A DNA stretch of 22,077 nt from a virus, in the IMG/VR virus record IMGVR_UViG_3300042889_000777, positions 1-22,077 of that record; one strand, 5' to 3'. This document shows, piece by piece, positions 12,621 through 19,012 of the stretch. The stretch's first letter is position 1, and each line of letters starts with the position of its first letter. A program made the translations under genes and the position numbers. The notes under the pieces were generated by a model. That model saw nothing but the letters and a program-made list of their open reading frames with translations, did no database searches and was not told where the DNA came from.

Positions 12621-13724
12621 TTATTCGTAGTCACGAACACCTTTGAACTTAGGGAACCGAGGAACGCCATCCGGAGTGTAGTTTTGAAAAACTACAGTTC
12701 CCAGCTTGCCAATGTGCTGATCTCGTTCATCAAGGAGTTGCTTGCAGTAGGATACATTACCAATAAGGCCTGCGCTGAAATGACGGCCATCAGGTAGAGA
12801 CACAACAACGCGAGCCGCCATGCCGGATCGATTGCCATCGCCTTCTTGGATATCCACGATAGTAAACTCTTCATCCTGCATCTCTTTCCACTTGATTAGT
12901 GTGTTTGAACGTTTGTTCTCATATTTACCAGGGAGACGAACCATAGCACCCTCGTAACCAGCTTCAATGTACTCTGCAGCGATCTTATCAACATCTTCCG
13001 CAAAGGTATCGATAGTTGGTGTAATGACGATGCTAGCTTTTGTGTCTAGATCCACATCGATCATGTTCTGCAAGACCCGAGTACGTTCTGCAAACGTATC
13101 ATTGTGAGACGGCAGATCATATACCCAATACTGCAGCTTCTCCCGTGAGACAGCAAGGTCTTCTTCGGAAGGCTTCTGCTTCTTTGCAGCAGACACGATC
13201 TGGTTGAAGTCGTCCTTCAGATCATGGTTGTACAGCTCACCATCGATGATCGTATCTGGATACTTGTCGAAGATAGGCTTGAGCAGCTCAAAGATATGAG
13301 GAGCCCCGTAGATCGGCTTGCCTTCACGTGACCACAGACCATCAGCCTTAGCAATACAACGCATACCATCGAGCTTAGGCTGCATATGGACCTGACCAGA
13401 GACCTTGTCCTTACGATCAGCCCACTTCGAAGCCAGCATAGGCTTGAAGCGCATAGCTTCGTCAATGCGGTCTAAGGACATATGATAGTCACGAGCGAGC
13501 TTCTTCTCATACTCTGCTTCTACCTCAAGCGTAGCCTGCTGCTCAGCGGTCGTAGCATTAGCACGACCTTCGTTCTTAGGCTTAGCAATAGTCCACTCGG
13601 TCGTGGTCTTCTTGCCATCCTGCTGACCAGAGGTCGTGCGATAGCTATCACCATCAACCTCTGCAAACCAGATCTGGACCTTACCAGCCGAAGTGCGCTT
13701 ATACAATGTAGGAAAAACAGTCAT
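12621..13724 (-). CDS. ATP-dependent DNA ligase with N-terminal WGR-like domain
   Basis: This enzyme seals nicks during phage DNA replication. The ATG at 13724 (GGAGGA six bases before it) gives 367 aa; longer starts at 13745 lack support. Residues 1 to about 80 form a WGR-like domain (LYKRTSAGKVQIWFAEVDG, then KNEGRANATTAEQQA), seen fused to phage ligases and thought to bind nucleic acid. Motif I is PKLDGMR with the adenylated Lys117. Other ligase motifs are IIDGELY, YEGAMVRLPG and TLIKWKEM. The C-terminal OB-fold part ends with FPKFKGVRDYE. The start overlaps the stop of the upstream gene by one base. Compared with T4 gp30 (487 aa) this is a shorter, different type of ligase. Confidence 0.92.
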   Translation of the reverse strand: MTVFPTLYKRTSAGKVQIWFAEVDGDSYRTTSGQQDGKKTTTEWTIAKPKNEGRANATTAEQQATLEVEAEYEKKLARDYHMSLDRIDEAMRFKPMLASKWADRKDKVSGQVHMQPKLDGMRCIAKADGLWSREGKPIYGAPHIFELLKPIFDKYPDTIIDGELYNHDLKDDFNQIVSAAKKQKPSEEDLAVSREKLQYWVYDLPSHNDTFAERTRVLQNMIDVDLDTKASIVITPTIDTFAEDVDKIAAEYIEAGYEGAMVRLPGKYENKRSNTLIKWKEMQDEEFTIVDIQEGDGNRSGMAARVVVSLPDGRHFSAGLIGNVSYCKQLLDERDQHIGKLGTVVFQNYTPDGVPRFPKFKGVRDYE

Positions 13725-14125
13725 TATACTTCCTCCGAAAGCCATTTAGCAATTGAACCATACTTGAGGTTGAGTTCGTTCTCAAGAATCTCGAGGCCGT
13801 AGAAATCGAACTCCTTTGCACTGATGCCTTCTGCTTCAGCGATAATCTCGATAGCACGTTCACGAGTGGAACCTGCGACAAGATACATCGTTGCTGCAAC
13901 ACGAGCAGTAAACTTCAGGAATGCCTTCTCCTGAAGTTCCTTTTCATACACGATCTGCTTATCGAGTTTCAACGAGAGATACTCGAAGTCAGCATCGAAT
14001 GCATCGATTGACTCAAACCGATAATCGCCACCTGGACGACTACCGTACACGTCCTTATACAAATCCGAGAAGATGCTACCATCTTTGGAGTTGGTCAGGG
14101 TGTTGATTTCTGAAAGGGTAATCAT
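13724..14125 (-). CDS. Hypothetical phage protein, 133 aa
   Basis: The protein starts MITLSEINTLTNSKDGSIFS and contains a DLYKDVYGSRPGGDYRF segment; a similar K-D-x-Y-G-x-R-P motif is familiar from conserved unknown proteins of T4-like phages. The rest is helical (KELQEKAFLKFTARVAATMY), with a charged middle and a KWLSEEV end. No enzyme motif is visible. It is driven by the promoter at 14156-14184 and its stop overlaps the ligase start by one base, so it forms a two-gene unit with the ligase. A role near DNA replication or repair is inferred only from that. Confidence 0.75.
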   Translation of the reverse strand: MITLSEINTLTNSKDGSIFSDLYKDVYGSRPGGDYRFESIDAFDADFEYLSLKLDKQIVYEKELQEKAFLKFTARVAATMYLVAGSTRERAIEIIAEAEGISAKEFDFYGLEILENELNLKYGSIAKWLSEEV

Positions 14126-14155
14126 TTGTCTGTCCTTTTCTTCACTCTATATCTT

Positions 14156-14184
14156 GTTATAGGTTATTTTGATAAAAAGGTCAA
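14156..14184 (-). promoter_or_regulatory. Sigma70-like promoter
   Basis: Minus strand: TTGACC, 17 bases, TATAAC. It starts 11 bases after the T-run of the terminator at 14195-14227, so the ligase unit is cleanly separated from the outer-membrane gene before it. It belongs to the GTTGACCTTTTT promoter family. Confidence 0.78.
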
Positions 14185-14194
14185 CACATAAAAT

Positions 14195-14227
14195 AAAAAA
14201 AGTCCCCGAAGCTGAAACCTCGGGGAC
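14195..14227 (-). terminator. Rho-independent terminator of the outer-membrane gene
   Basis: An 8-bp perfect stem (GTCCCCGA at 14202-14209 with TCGGGGAC at 14220-14227) encloses a 10-base loop and is followed on the minus strand by seven T. It lies 24 bases after the stop of the barrel gene. Confidence 0.9.
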
Positions 14228-14251
14228 CCTTGAGAACAAACGTCTATAGTA

Positions 14252-14725
14252 TTAGAAGCGGAGGCCGAGACCTACTAGTGCTCCGTGTTGTCCGACCCCT
14301 TGGTTGAAGTCGGTGTAACGATACTCCACCTTACCATATACTGGTCCGGCGAGCTTTGCTTCCAGACCACCGCCTAGACGGAGGCCTTCGAGTTCACGGG
14401 TCGTTGTTTGCTTCCAGTTGGCATAACCAACCTTACCAAAAACGAGGACGTCTTTAATCACTAGGCCAACGCGTGCAGCAGCAGCTACGTTACGACGGTC
14501 TAGAACATTATCAGCCGTTGCTTCTACGCCGACGATAACGCCTTTGTAGAGCTCCGCATCAAGTCCAACGCTTGCACCATAAGTGACATCGGTTGTATCA
14601 ACGCCACCTTGTACATCATCAAGACCTGCTGTCACTTCTGCACGCACACCGGTGAAATCACCAGCCATTGCAGGAGTTGCGACCATAGCGAGAGCTGCAG
14701 TAGCAGCAATAATGAGAGTCTTCAT
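14252..14725 (-). CDS. Small outer-membrane beta-barrel protein
   Basis: This 157-aa protein has a clear signal peptide (MKTLIIAATAALAMVATPAMA, cut before GD). The mature 136 residues alternate in amphipathic strands (VTYGASVGLDAELYKGVIVGVE, VLVFGKVGYANWKQ, VYGKVEYRYTDF) and end GLGLRF, with the C-terminal Phe that the BAM machinery recognises. It resembles opacity/OmpA-like small barrels of Gram-negative bacteria. GGAGA lies seven bases before the ATG. The gene has its own promoter, a late box, a leader stem-loop and a terminator, so it is an independent unit. On a phage, such a protein could mask a receptor, change surface properties or replace a host porin; none of these is shown. Confidence 0.85.
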   Translation of the reverse strand: MKTLIIAATAALAMVATPAMAGDFTGVRAEVTAGLDDVQGGVDTTDVTYGASVGLDAELYKGVIVGVEATADNVLDRRNVAAAARVGLVIKDVLVFGKVGYANWKQTTTRELEGLRLGGGLEAKLAGPVYGKVEYRYTDFNQGVGQHGALVGLGLRF

Positions 14726-14759
14726 ACTTTATTCTCCAATTGTTGAAAATACAGTGTTT

Positions 14760-14780
14760 ATAGACTAACTGTAAGTCTAT
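14760..14780 (-). promoter_or_regulatory. 5' stem-loop of the barrel mRNA
   Basis: A perfect 7-bp stem (ATAGACT/AGTCTAT) with a 7-base loop begins where transcription from promoter 14785-14813 should start, so it would form the very 5' end of the mRNA. Terminal stem-loops of this sort stabilise the mRNA of bacterial ompA. The same role here is inference. It could instead be an operator. Confidence 0.5.
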
Positions 14781-14784
14781 TGTT

Positions 14785-14813
14785 AATATAGTACATAATA
14801 TTTTAAAAGGCAA
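14785..14813 (-). promoter_or_regulatory. Sigma70-like promoter of the barrel gene
   Basis: Minus strand: TTGCCT, 17 bases, TATATT, in an AT-rich context. The predicted start, near 14778, gives a leader of about 50 bases before the ATG at 14725. The boxes differ from the TTGACC family used elsewhere in the window. Confidence 0.6.
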
Positions 14814-14912
14814 CTATATTAATCAATTCCTTTGTAGTTTTCTTCACCGAAAACCAAAGCAATGCTCCTACATCTTAGAGTTAATGTATAATGCGGAGTC
14901 AGATAACAGCTC

Positions 14913-14920
14913 TATTTATA
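14913..14920 (-). promoter_or_regulatory. T4-type late promoter box TATAAATA
   Basis: This is an exact TATAAATA on the minus strand in the 226-base intergenic region upstream of the barrel gene. It would add late expression with a leader of about 180 bases. Apart from this box, the sigma70-like promoter and the stem-loop, I see no gene in 14726-14951. Confidence 0.6.
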
Positions 14921-14951
14921 CTTAAGCGACTTACAAGAGCCAATATTCACT

Positions 14952-15113
14952 CTATAGCTCAAGGTTATCCCAATCAATATCATCGAGACCCCTTATTGAG
15001 CGATATACGTTAACAGCAAGTACTGCTGCTGCACCCGTAATACCGAACACAGCCAGGAAAGCGAGACGCTTACTCCATTTTTTGGACTCTACCTTAAGTT
15101 TATCTTTATCCAC
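14952..15113 (-). CDS. Small single-helix membrane protein, 53 aa
   Basis: The frame is open back into the tRNA gene, but a start there is not credible. The GTG at 15113 has AGAGG five bases before it and lies 15 bases past the tRNA 3' end. The protein starts with a basic segment (VDKDKLKVESKKWSKR), has one membrane helix (about 18-37, LAFLAVFGITGAAAVLAVNV) and an acidic tail (DDIDWDNLEL). No family is recognised. It is the last gene of the unit containing the two tRNAs and the peroxiredoxin. Confidence 0.65.
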   Translation of the reverse strand: MDKDKLKVESKKWSKRLAFLAVFGITGAAAVLAVNVYRSIRGLDDIDWDNLEL

Positions 15114-15128
15114 AGTAACCTCTAAAAT

Positions 15129-15203
15129 TGGTACTCCCGGAGGGACTCGAACCCCCAACCAAACCGTTATGAGCGGTCGGCTCTACCATTGAGCTACAGG
15201 AGT
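15129..15203 (-). tRNA. tRNA with CAT anticodon (elongator Met, or Ile2)
   Basis: This is a complete 75-base cloverleaf with encoded CCA. The acceptor stem is ACTCCTG/CGGGAGT with one G-U pair, the D arm GCTC/GAGC, the anticodon stem GACCG/CGGTT with loop CTCATAA, and the T arm GGGGG/CCCTC with loop TTCGAGT. The A1-U72 pair and the lack of three G-C pairs next to the loop exclude an initiator tRNA. A CAT anticodon can be elongator Met, or Ile reading AUA after lysidine modification by host TilS; this cannot be settled by eye. Confidence 0.93.
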
Positions 15204-15210
15204 GTTAACC

Positions 15211-15786
15211 TTATGAATTGTTCTTAAGCCAAGCCAGAATGTTTTCCGGAGCAGTTTCCCCATATGGATCATTCTCTGCATTCCAGCACTTACCAGGCTC
15301 GATGAACCACTTTTCGATCTTACCGTTGTTCACGACACAAGCATAGCGCCACGAACGGACACCAAAGCCGAGATTGTCCTTACCAACAGCCATACCCATT
15401 TCGTTAGTGAACGCACACGAACCATCGGGAATAACCTTGACCTTCTTGATCTTCTGCTGCTTAGCCCAGGCATTCATAACGAATGCATCGTTGACCGAGA
15501 CGCAATAGATGTCCTTGATGCCAAGAGCCTTGAACTCTGCAAAGTTCTCTTCAAAACCAGGAAGCTGGTAAGTCGAGCATGTAGGCGTAAATGCGCCAGG
15601 CAGAGAAAAGAGGACCACGCGCTTGTTAGCAAAGAGGTCGAATGAGGTCACGTCTTCCCAACGATATGGGTTAGGACCTTCAATCGATTCATCGCGTACA
15701 CGAGTCTTAAAAACTACAGATGGAACAACCTTAATAAGGTACTTCTCATCATTAAAATCATTAGCTGCACATACAGTGTTGTTCAT
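15211..15786 (-). CDS. Peroxiredoxin (Prx5/AhpC-TSA type)
   Basis: This 191-aa thiol peroxidase is expected to reduce hydrogen peroxide and organic peroxides. The active-site segment PGAFTPTC (63-70) carries the peroxidatic Cys70 in the P-x-x-x-T-x-x-C motif. The following helix (YQLPGFEENFAEFKALGI), the DIYCVSVNDAFVMNAW strand-helix and the late Arg in FGVRSWRYA fit the Prx5 (type II) subfamily. AAAGGAT lies five bases before the ATG at 15786. The gene sits exactly between tRNA-Arg (16 bases upstream) and tRNA-CAT (7 bases downstream), so all three share a transcript. A resolving cysteine is not obvious; Cys98 and Cys150 are candidates. It may protect the infected cell from oxidative stress. 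Confidence 0.9.
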   Translation of the reverse strand: MNNTVCAANDFNDEKYLIKVVPSVVFKTRVRDESIEGPNPYRWEDVTSFDLFANKRVVLFSLPGAFTPTCSTYQLPGFEENFAEFKALGIKDIYCVSVNDAFVMNAWAKQQKIKKVKVIPDGSCAFTNEMGMAVGKDNLGFGVRSWRYACVVNNGKIEKWFIEPGKCWNAENDPYGETAPENILAWLKNNS

Positions 15787-15802
15787 AGTATATCCTTTAA
15801 AA

Positions 15803-15879
15803 TGGTGATCCCGGCAGGATTCGAACCTGCGACCACATGCTTAGAAGGCACGTGCTCTATCCAGCTGAGCTACGGGACC
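15803..15879 (-). tRNA. tRNA-Arg (TCT)
   Basis: This is a complete 77-base cloverleaf with encoded CCA: acceptor GGTCCCG/CGGGATC, D arm GCTC/GAGC, anticodon stem CGTGC/GCATG with loop CTTCTAA (anticodon TCT, reading AGA), variable loop TGGTC, and T arm GCAGG/CCTGC with loop TTCGAAT. A tRNA for AGA is common in T4-like phages, where it supplements a codon that is rare in the host. Confidence 0.96.
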
Positions 15880-15886
15880 GTAATAG

Positions 15887-16144
15887 TTAAGTGCGGTTAT
15901 TTAGTCGATGCATCAAATTAGCAATCTGCTTTAGCTCTGCATCTGAGATATCAAGACGCGAATAATGATTTAACGCTTTTTTAATAATCTCATAGTCTGT
16001 CGATGCAAACACTCCACCCTTGACCTGCTTAGGTGTGGTAGTAGTAGCAGGCGTGCTTGCATCAATCGTACCTGTTGTTACTGATAGTGTGCTCCCATGA
16101 CCTACTGTGACAGTAGCCATAGTCTGCTCGTTCGATGCTGTCAT
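15887..16144 (-). CDS. Hypothetical protein, 85 aa
   Basis: The ATG at 16144 is chosen because it overlaps the stop of the upstream gene as ATGA; a longer frame to 16192 would overlap that gene by 52 bases. The first half is low-complexity, Thr/Ser/Val-rich (TVTVGHGSTLSVTTGTIDAS, then TPATTTTPKQV), and looks disordered. The second half is helical (STDYEIIKKALNHYSRLDIS, DAELKQIANLMHRLNN). No family is recognised. It is followed eight bases later by tRNA-Arg. Confidence 0.65.
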   Translation of the reverse strand: MTASNEQTMATVTVGHGSTLSVTTGTIDASTPATTTTPKQVKGGVFASTDYEIIKKALNHYSRLDISDAELKQIANLMHRLNNRT

Positions 16145-16317
16145 AATTTGCTCTCCGAAGTCATTAACCACGTGTTGGCCGAATCCATCCAATCCATCGT
16201 TTCTGGATCCATATCCTCACCGCTACGATACACGTTAATCAGCTCACAGTACTTTTCTTCGACTGCGACCCGTCCATCCTTCAAAGTCGGAAACTTGTGC
16301 ATTTCTACATCGATCAT
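16141..16317 (-). CDS. Hypothetical protein, 58 aa
   Basis: An in-frame ATG at 16344 lies where transcription from promoter 16351-16379 should begin. The ATG at 16317, six bases after GGGAG, is the likelier start (MIDVEMHKFPTLKDGRVAVE). The protein is acidic (GEDMDPETMDWMDS) and probably helical. No family is recognised. It heads the unit with the 85-aa gene, the tRNAs and the peroxiredoxin. Confidence 0.6.
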   Translation of the reverse strand: MIDVEMHKFPTLKDGRVAVEEKYCELINVYRSGEDMDPETMDWMDSANTWLMTSESKL

Positions 16318-16350
16318 CTGTTTGCTCCCATAATAATAAGTCATATAAAC

Positions 16351-16379
16351 TTTATACGTTGAATCTCATTAAAGGTCAA
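16351..16379 (-). promoter_or_regulatory. Sigma70-like promoter
   Basis: Minus strand: TTGACC, 17 bases, TATAAA. It probably drives the genes from 16317 to 14952, including both tRNAs and the peroxiredoxin, since no other promoter is visible there. Confidence 0.72.
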
Positions 16380-16399
16380 CGGTATTTAGTTCGATATTA

Positions 16400-16765
16400 T
16401 CAAATCTTTGCGACATTAACCACATAGTGACGAGCATTCGCATATGACATTTGAAGGTCGTGTTGAAGTTGAGCTATAATCTTAGAACGCTCTACACCAT
16501 ATCCTTGCAGTTTTGCAATCAAAGCCAGAGCAGCTTCTTTCTTAGCACCCTTGGTATTTGTCATAGGAGTACTTCCTTTCTTCATCTTTTTGATTTGTTT
16601 TACATCAACGAGAAACGGCTTCAGAATCTGAAGTGCCTTTGCACTATTACCATTTTCTAGAAGAAAGTCAACACGGTCAATCAATTTTTCTAAACGAGTG
16701 ACAGGAATAGACACCTTTAGCGATTTAGAATCAATCACCTGATTAAAAGTAGCAGTCTTTGACAT
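16400..16765 (-). CDS. Hypothetical protein, 121 aa
   Basis: This is a basic, helical protein. The first half is SKTATFNQVIDSKSLKVSIP then LEKLIDRVDFLLENG; a Lys-rich linker (KQIKKMKKGSTPMTNTKGAKK) separates it from a C-terminal helical part (YGVERSKIIAQLQHDLQMSY, then ANARHYVV). The last part looks like a small helix-turn-helix, so DNA or RNA binding is possible. No family is recognised. AAGGA precedes the ATG at 16765, behind its own promoter (16791-16819). Confidence 0.7.
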   Translation of the reverse strand: MSKTATFNQVIDSKSLKVSIPVTRLEKLIDRVDFLLENGNSAKALQILKPFLVDVKQIKKMKKGSTPMTNTKGAKKEAALALIAKLQGYGVERSKIIAQLQHDLQMSYANARHYVVNVAKI

Positions 16766-16790
16766 AACGATTTCCTTCTCTTGATATATC

Positions 16791-16819
16791 CTTATCGGAC
16801 ATTTTCAGAAAAAGGTCAA
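16791..16819 (-). promoter_or_regulatory. Sigma70-like promoter
   Basis: Minus strand: TTGACC, 17 bases, GATAAG, then GATATAT. The -35 box starts three bases after the purT stop. It drives the gene at 16400-16765. Confidence 0.77.
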
Positions 16820-16822
16820 CAG

Positions 16823-17980
16823 TTATTTTACTTTAATATAGGCGGCGGCTTCTCGTGCTTCTTCTATACTGTGAGCCAGTACTACACCCATACGTCGATT
16901 TTTACGACAGAACGGTTTACCAAAGATGCGTACTTCGACACCAGGTATCTTTAGAGCATTTTCAATGCCTTCATAACGTGGTCTTGTATGGGTATCATTT
17001 TCAGCAAGAATAACAGCTGAAGCCCCGAAGCCATTTGCAATCTTAATCTTAGGAATAGGTAAACCAAGAATCGCCCGCAAATGCAGATCAAACTCTGAGA
17101 TGTTCTGGCTGATCATAGTCACCATACCAGTATCGTGTGGTCGCGGCGATAGTTCCGAGAAGTAGACCACATCCCCCTTGACAAAGAACTCAACGCCAAA
17201 TAGACCAGCTCCCCCCAAGTCATCTGTAATCGTCTTAGCCATAGCCTGCGCTACACCATACGTCGCGATATTCTTAAATGGTTCAGGTTGCCAGGAGTAC
17301 TGATAGTCGCCGTTGTTTTGGACATGTCCGATAGGATGACAGAAGAGAGTTGGCCCCTCTTTCTGTTTAACTGTCAGAAGAGTGATCTCGTAATCAAAAT
17401 CAATAAACTCTTCGATAATGACTCTTGCACGATCGCCACGCATATTATCACACGCATAATGCCATGCAGAACGTACCTGAAGTTCGATATCAACGTCAGT
17501 ATCGCAATCTACTACAGATTGACCTTTGCCTGATGAGGACATAACAGGCTTGATTACGGCTTTCTTAGATGCTATTTTATTATACGCATCAACTAATCCT
17601 TGCTCAGACTCAGCATAAGCAAACGCAGCTACCTTAAGACCAAGCTCATGAGCCCGGTCACGAATAGCATCGCGATTCATTGTAAGATTAACAGCTCGTG
17701 CTGATGGAACAACCTGTATACCAGCTGCTTCTACCTTATAGAGAACCTCAGTGGCAATTGCTTCGATTTCAGGAACAATAATATCTGGGCAGTAAATGTT
17801 GATCATGGTTTCGAGCTTACGACCATCGAGCATATCAAACACCTCATAGCCATCTGCTACCTGCATTGCTGGTGCATTTTGATAAGAGTCACAGGCGATC
17901 ACATAATGACCCATACGCTTTGCGGCAATAACAAATTCTTTACCTAGCTCACCCGAGCCCAGTAGCATAATTGTTTTCAT
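16823..17980 (-). CDS. purT: PurT, formate-dependent GAR transformylase
   Basis: PurT makes formylglycinamide ribonucleotide from GAR, formate and ATP (third step of purine synthesis) without folate. The 385 aa match E. coli PurT (392) in length and order: N-terminal preATP-grasp domain ([20 protein letters not shown]), an ATP-grasp core ([53 protein letters not shown]), the metal-binding and signature segment [18 protein letters not shown], then [16 protein letters not shown], and a C-terminal domain. GGAGG lies seven bases before the ATG. It would supply purines for phage DNA synthesis. It sits right after the replication module, with no clear terminator between. Confidence 0.96.
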   Translation of the reverse strand: MKTIMLLGSGELGKEFVIAAKRMGHYVIACDSYQNAPAMQVADGYEVFDMLDGRKLETMINIYCPDIIVPEIEAIATEVLYKVEAAGIQVVPSARAVNLTMNRDAIRDRAHELGLKVAAFAYAESEQGLVDAYNKIASKKAVIKPVMSSSGKGQSVVDCDTDVDIELQVRSAWHYACDNMRGDRARVIIEEFIDFDYEITLLTVKQKEGPTLFCHPIGHVQNNGDYQYSWQPEPFKNIATYGVAQAMAKTITDDLGGAGLFGVEFFVKGDVVYFSELSPRPHDTGMVTMISQNISEFDLHLRAILGLPIPKIKIANGFGASAVILAENDTHTRPRYEGIENALKIPGVEVRIFGKPFCRKNRRMGVVLAHSIEEAREAAAYIKVK

Positions 17981-18040
17981 AACGAACCCTCCACAATTAC
18001 TTTATTGTATTAGTCTTCTAGAAAAATGTTCTAAACTTTT

Positions 18041-18436
18041 TCATTTTTTACGCCCAATGGTATACTTCTGGACCAAGGTCCATTCGTTTTTCTCCTTGTG
18101 TGGGAGAATCTTGATCTGGTTGAGTTGTGTGATAGGATCTGCTGCTTGATCTGCATCCACGATCCTAATCAATCCCCAGTCTTCTAACAGCTTAGCAATC
18201 GTATTTCTACGACCCTTGTCTTCGTCTGTGAAGTTGGTTGGCTTACCATCTAAGGCAAACATTTCTTTGAAGTGTACAAGGTAGAACTTACCTTGCTTAT
18301 GTAGAATGTGACAGGACTGATATAATGTTTTATCCTTACGAGATGCGACGCCTATACGTGTAAGTGTCTCACGCACCTTTAGGAAATCATCTTCTTCACC
18401 TAACTTAATCTCTAATAGCGAATCTATAATATTCAT
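18041..18436 (-). CDS. regA: RegA translational repressor
   Basis: RegA binds start regions of phage early mRNAs and blocks their translation. The 131-aa protein matches T4 RegA (122 aa) closely: DFLKVRETLTRIGVASRKDK, TLYQSCHILHKQGKFYLVHF, KEMF, then RRNTIAKLLEDWGLIRIV and the end EWTLVQKYTIG. Its ATG overlaps the gp62 stop (ATGA). This is the T4 order 45-44-62-regA. In T4 the clamp and clamp-loader genes are among its targets. Confidence 0.97.
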   Translation of the reverse strand: MNIIDSLLEIKLGEEDDFLKVRETLTRIGVASRKDKTLYQSCHILHKQGKFYLVHFKEMFALDGKPTNFTDEDKGRRNTIAKLLEDWGLIRIVDADQAADPITQLNQIKILPHKEKNEWTLVQKYTIGRKK

Positions 18437-18825
18437 GTGCTTCCGCCCTTTTGCAATTTATTTTTTATTTGTTCTAATTGTTCGGGGGAAAGTAATGTCA
18501 ATGCCTGCTCAGACTTTTGACGGTTATAGCCATAGTACTCTGCAATTGCATCAAGATCATTATCTTCCTGTTTCTTCACCCACTTTGTAAAACGTTTCCT
18601 TGGGCGAATACTATTTATTAGATAATGGAATTGAAGCTTGTTATCCAGGTCGTGATGTAGATTCATCGCGCTGGCGTACATAATAGTGTCAGGAAAGTAA
18701 GAAAGAGTCTTATTAGTAATGTATGGAACGTAGTTCTTCTCGGCTAGCTCATCGTTTTCCGAGCCAGTCATTAGATCTTTCTTGGTGGAATTAATTGCGT
18801 TTAGGTATTCAAATGGGTTGCTCAT
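18433..18825 (-). CDS. 62: Clamp loader small subunit gp62
   Basis: gp62 forms with four gp44 subunits the complex that opens and loads the sliding clamp. The frame is open up to 18921, but the start MSNPFEYLNAINSTKKDLM at 18825 is the usual beginning of the family in T4-like phages of the cyanophage type. It gives 130 aa, shorter than T4 gp62 (187). Family segments include NYVPYITNKTLSYFPDTIMY, NKLQFHYLINSIRPRKRFTK and the helical C-terminus. It overlaps the zinc-ribbon gene before it by 17 bases and regA by four. Confidence 0.9.
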   Translation of the reverse strand: MSNPFEYLNAINSTKKDLMTGSENDELAEKNYVPYITNKTLSYFPDTIMYASAMNLHHDLDNKLQFHYLINSIRPRKRFTKWVKKQEDNDLDAIAEYYGYNRQKSEQALTLLSPEQLEQIKNKLQKGGST

Positions 18826-19012
18826 CACTATCGTCTTTCTTCCTGCCCTTACCCAATACGTCAGCCGAGGTATCCCAGAACCGGGCACACTCACCACATA
18901 CCTCGAGTTCAACGACTCCATCGGCAGTGTTAAGTCTCAGTTCGTGGATACCCTTCTTCGGCTTCAGTATATCTCGGCATGATGCACACTTCTTGCGCTT
19001 CCACCAACTCAC
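18809..19012 (-). CDS. Zinc-ribbon protein inserted between gp44 and gp62
   Basis: This 67-aa protein starts at a GTG that overlaps the gp44 stop (GTGA). It has two Cys pairs, Cys-Ala-Ser-Cys at 9-12 and Cys-Gly-Glu-Cys at 38-41, with a beta hairpin between them (HELRLNTADGVVELEV): a small zinc ribbon. The tail is basic and acidic (GKGRKKDDSDEQ). In T4, gp44 and gp62 are directly adjacent. A gene locked by overlaps on both sides into the clamp-loader operon is probably translated in step with it and may act in replication, but no function is known to me. Confidence 0.75.
   Translation of the reverse strand: MSWWKRKKCASCRDILKPKKGIHELRLNTADGVVELEVCGECARFWDTSADVLGKGRKKDDSDEQPI

Noticed and set aside
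15114-15158. Upstream extension of the 53-aa membrane protein to an ATG in the tRNA gene
   Set aside because: The first residues would be encoded by the T arm and acceptor stem of the tRNA. A GTG with a good ribosome-binding site lies just after the tRNA.
18002-18040. Weak stem (TAGAA/TTCTA) between regA and purT as a terminator
   Set aside because: Only five A/T-rich pairs and no T-run directly after it. No convincing promoter boxes for purT were found in the same gap either.
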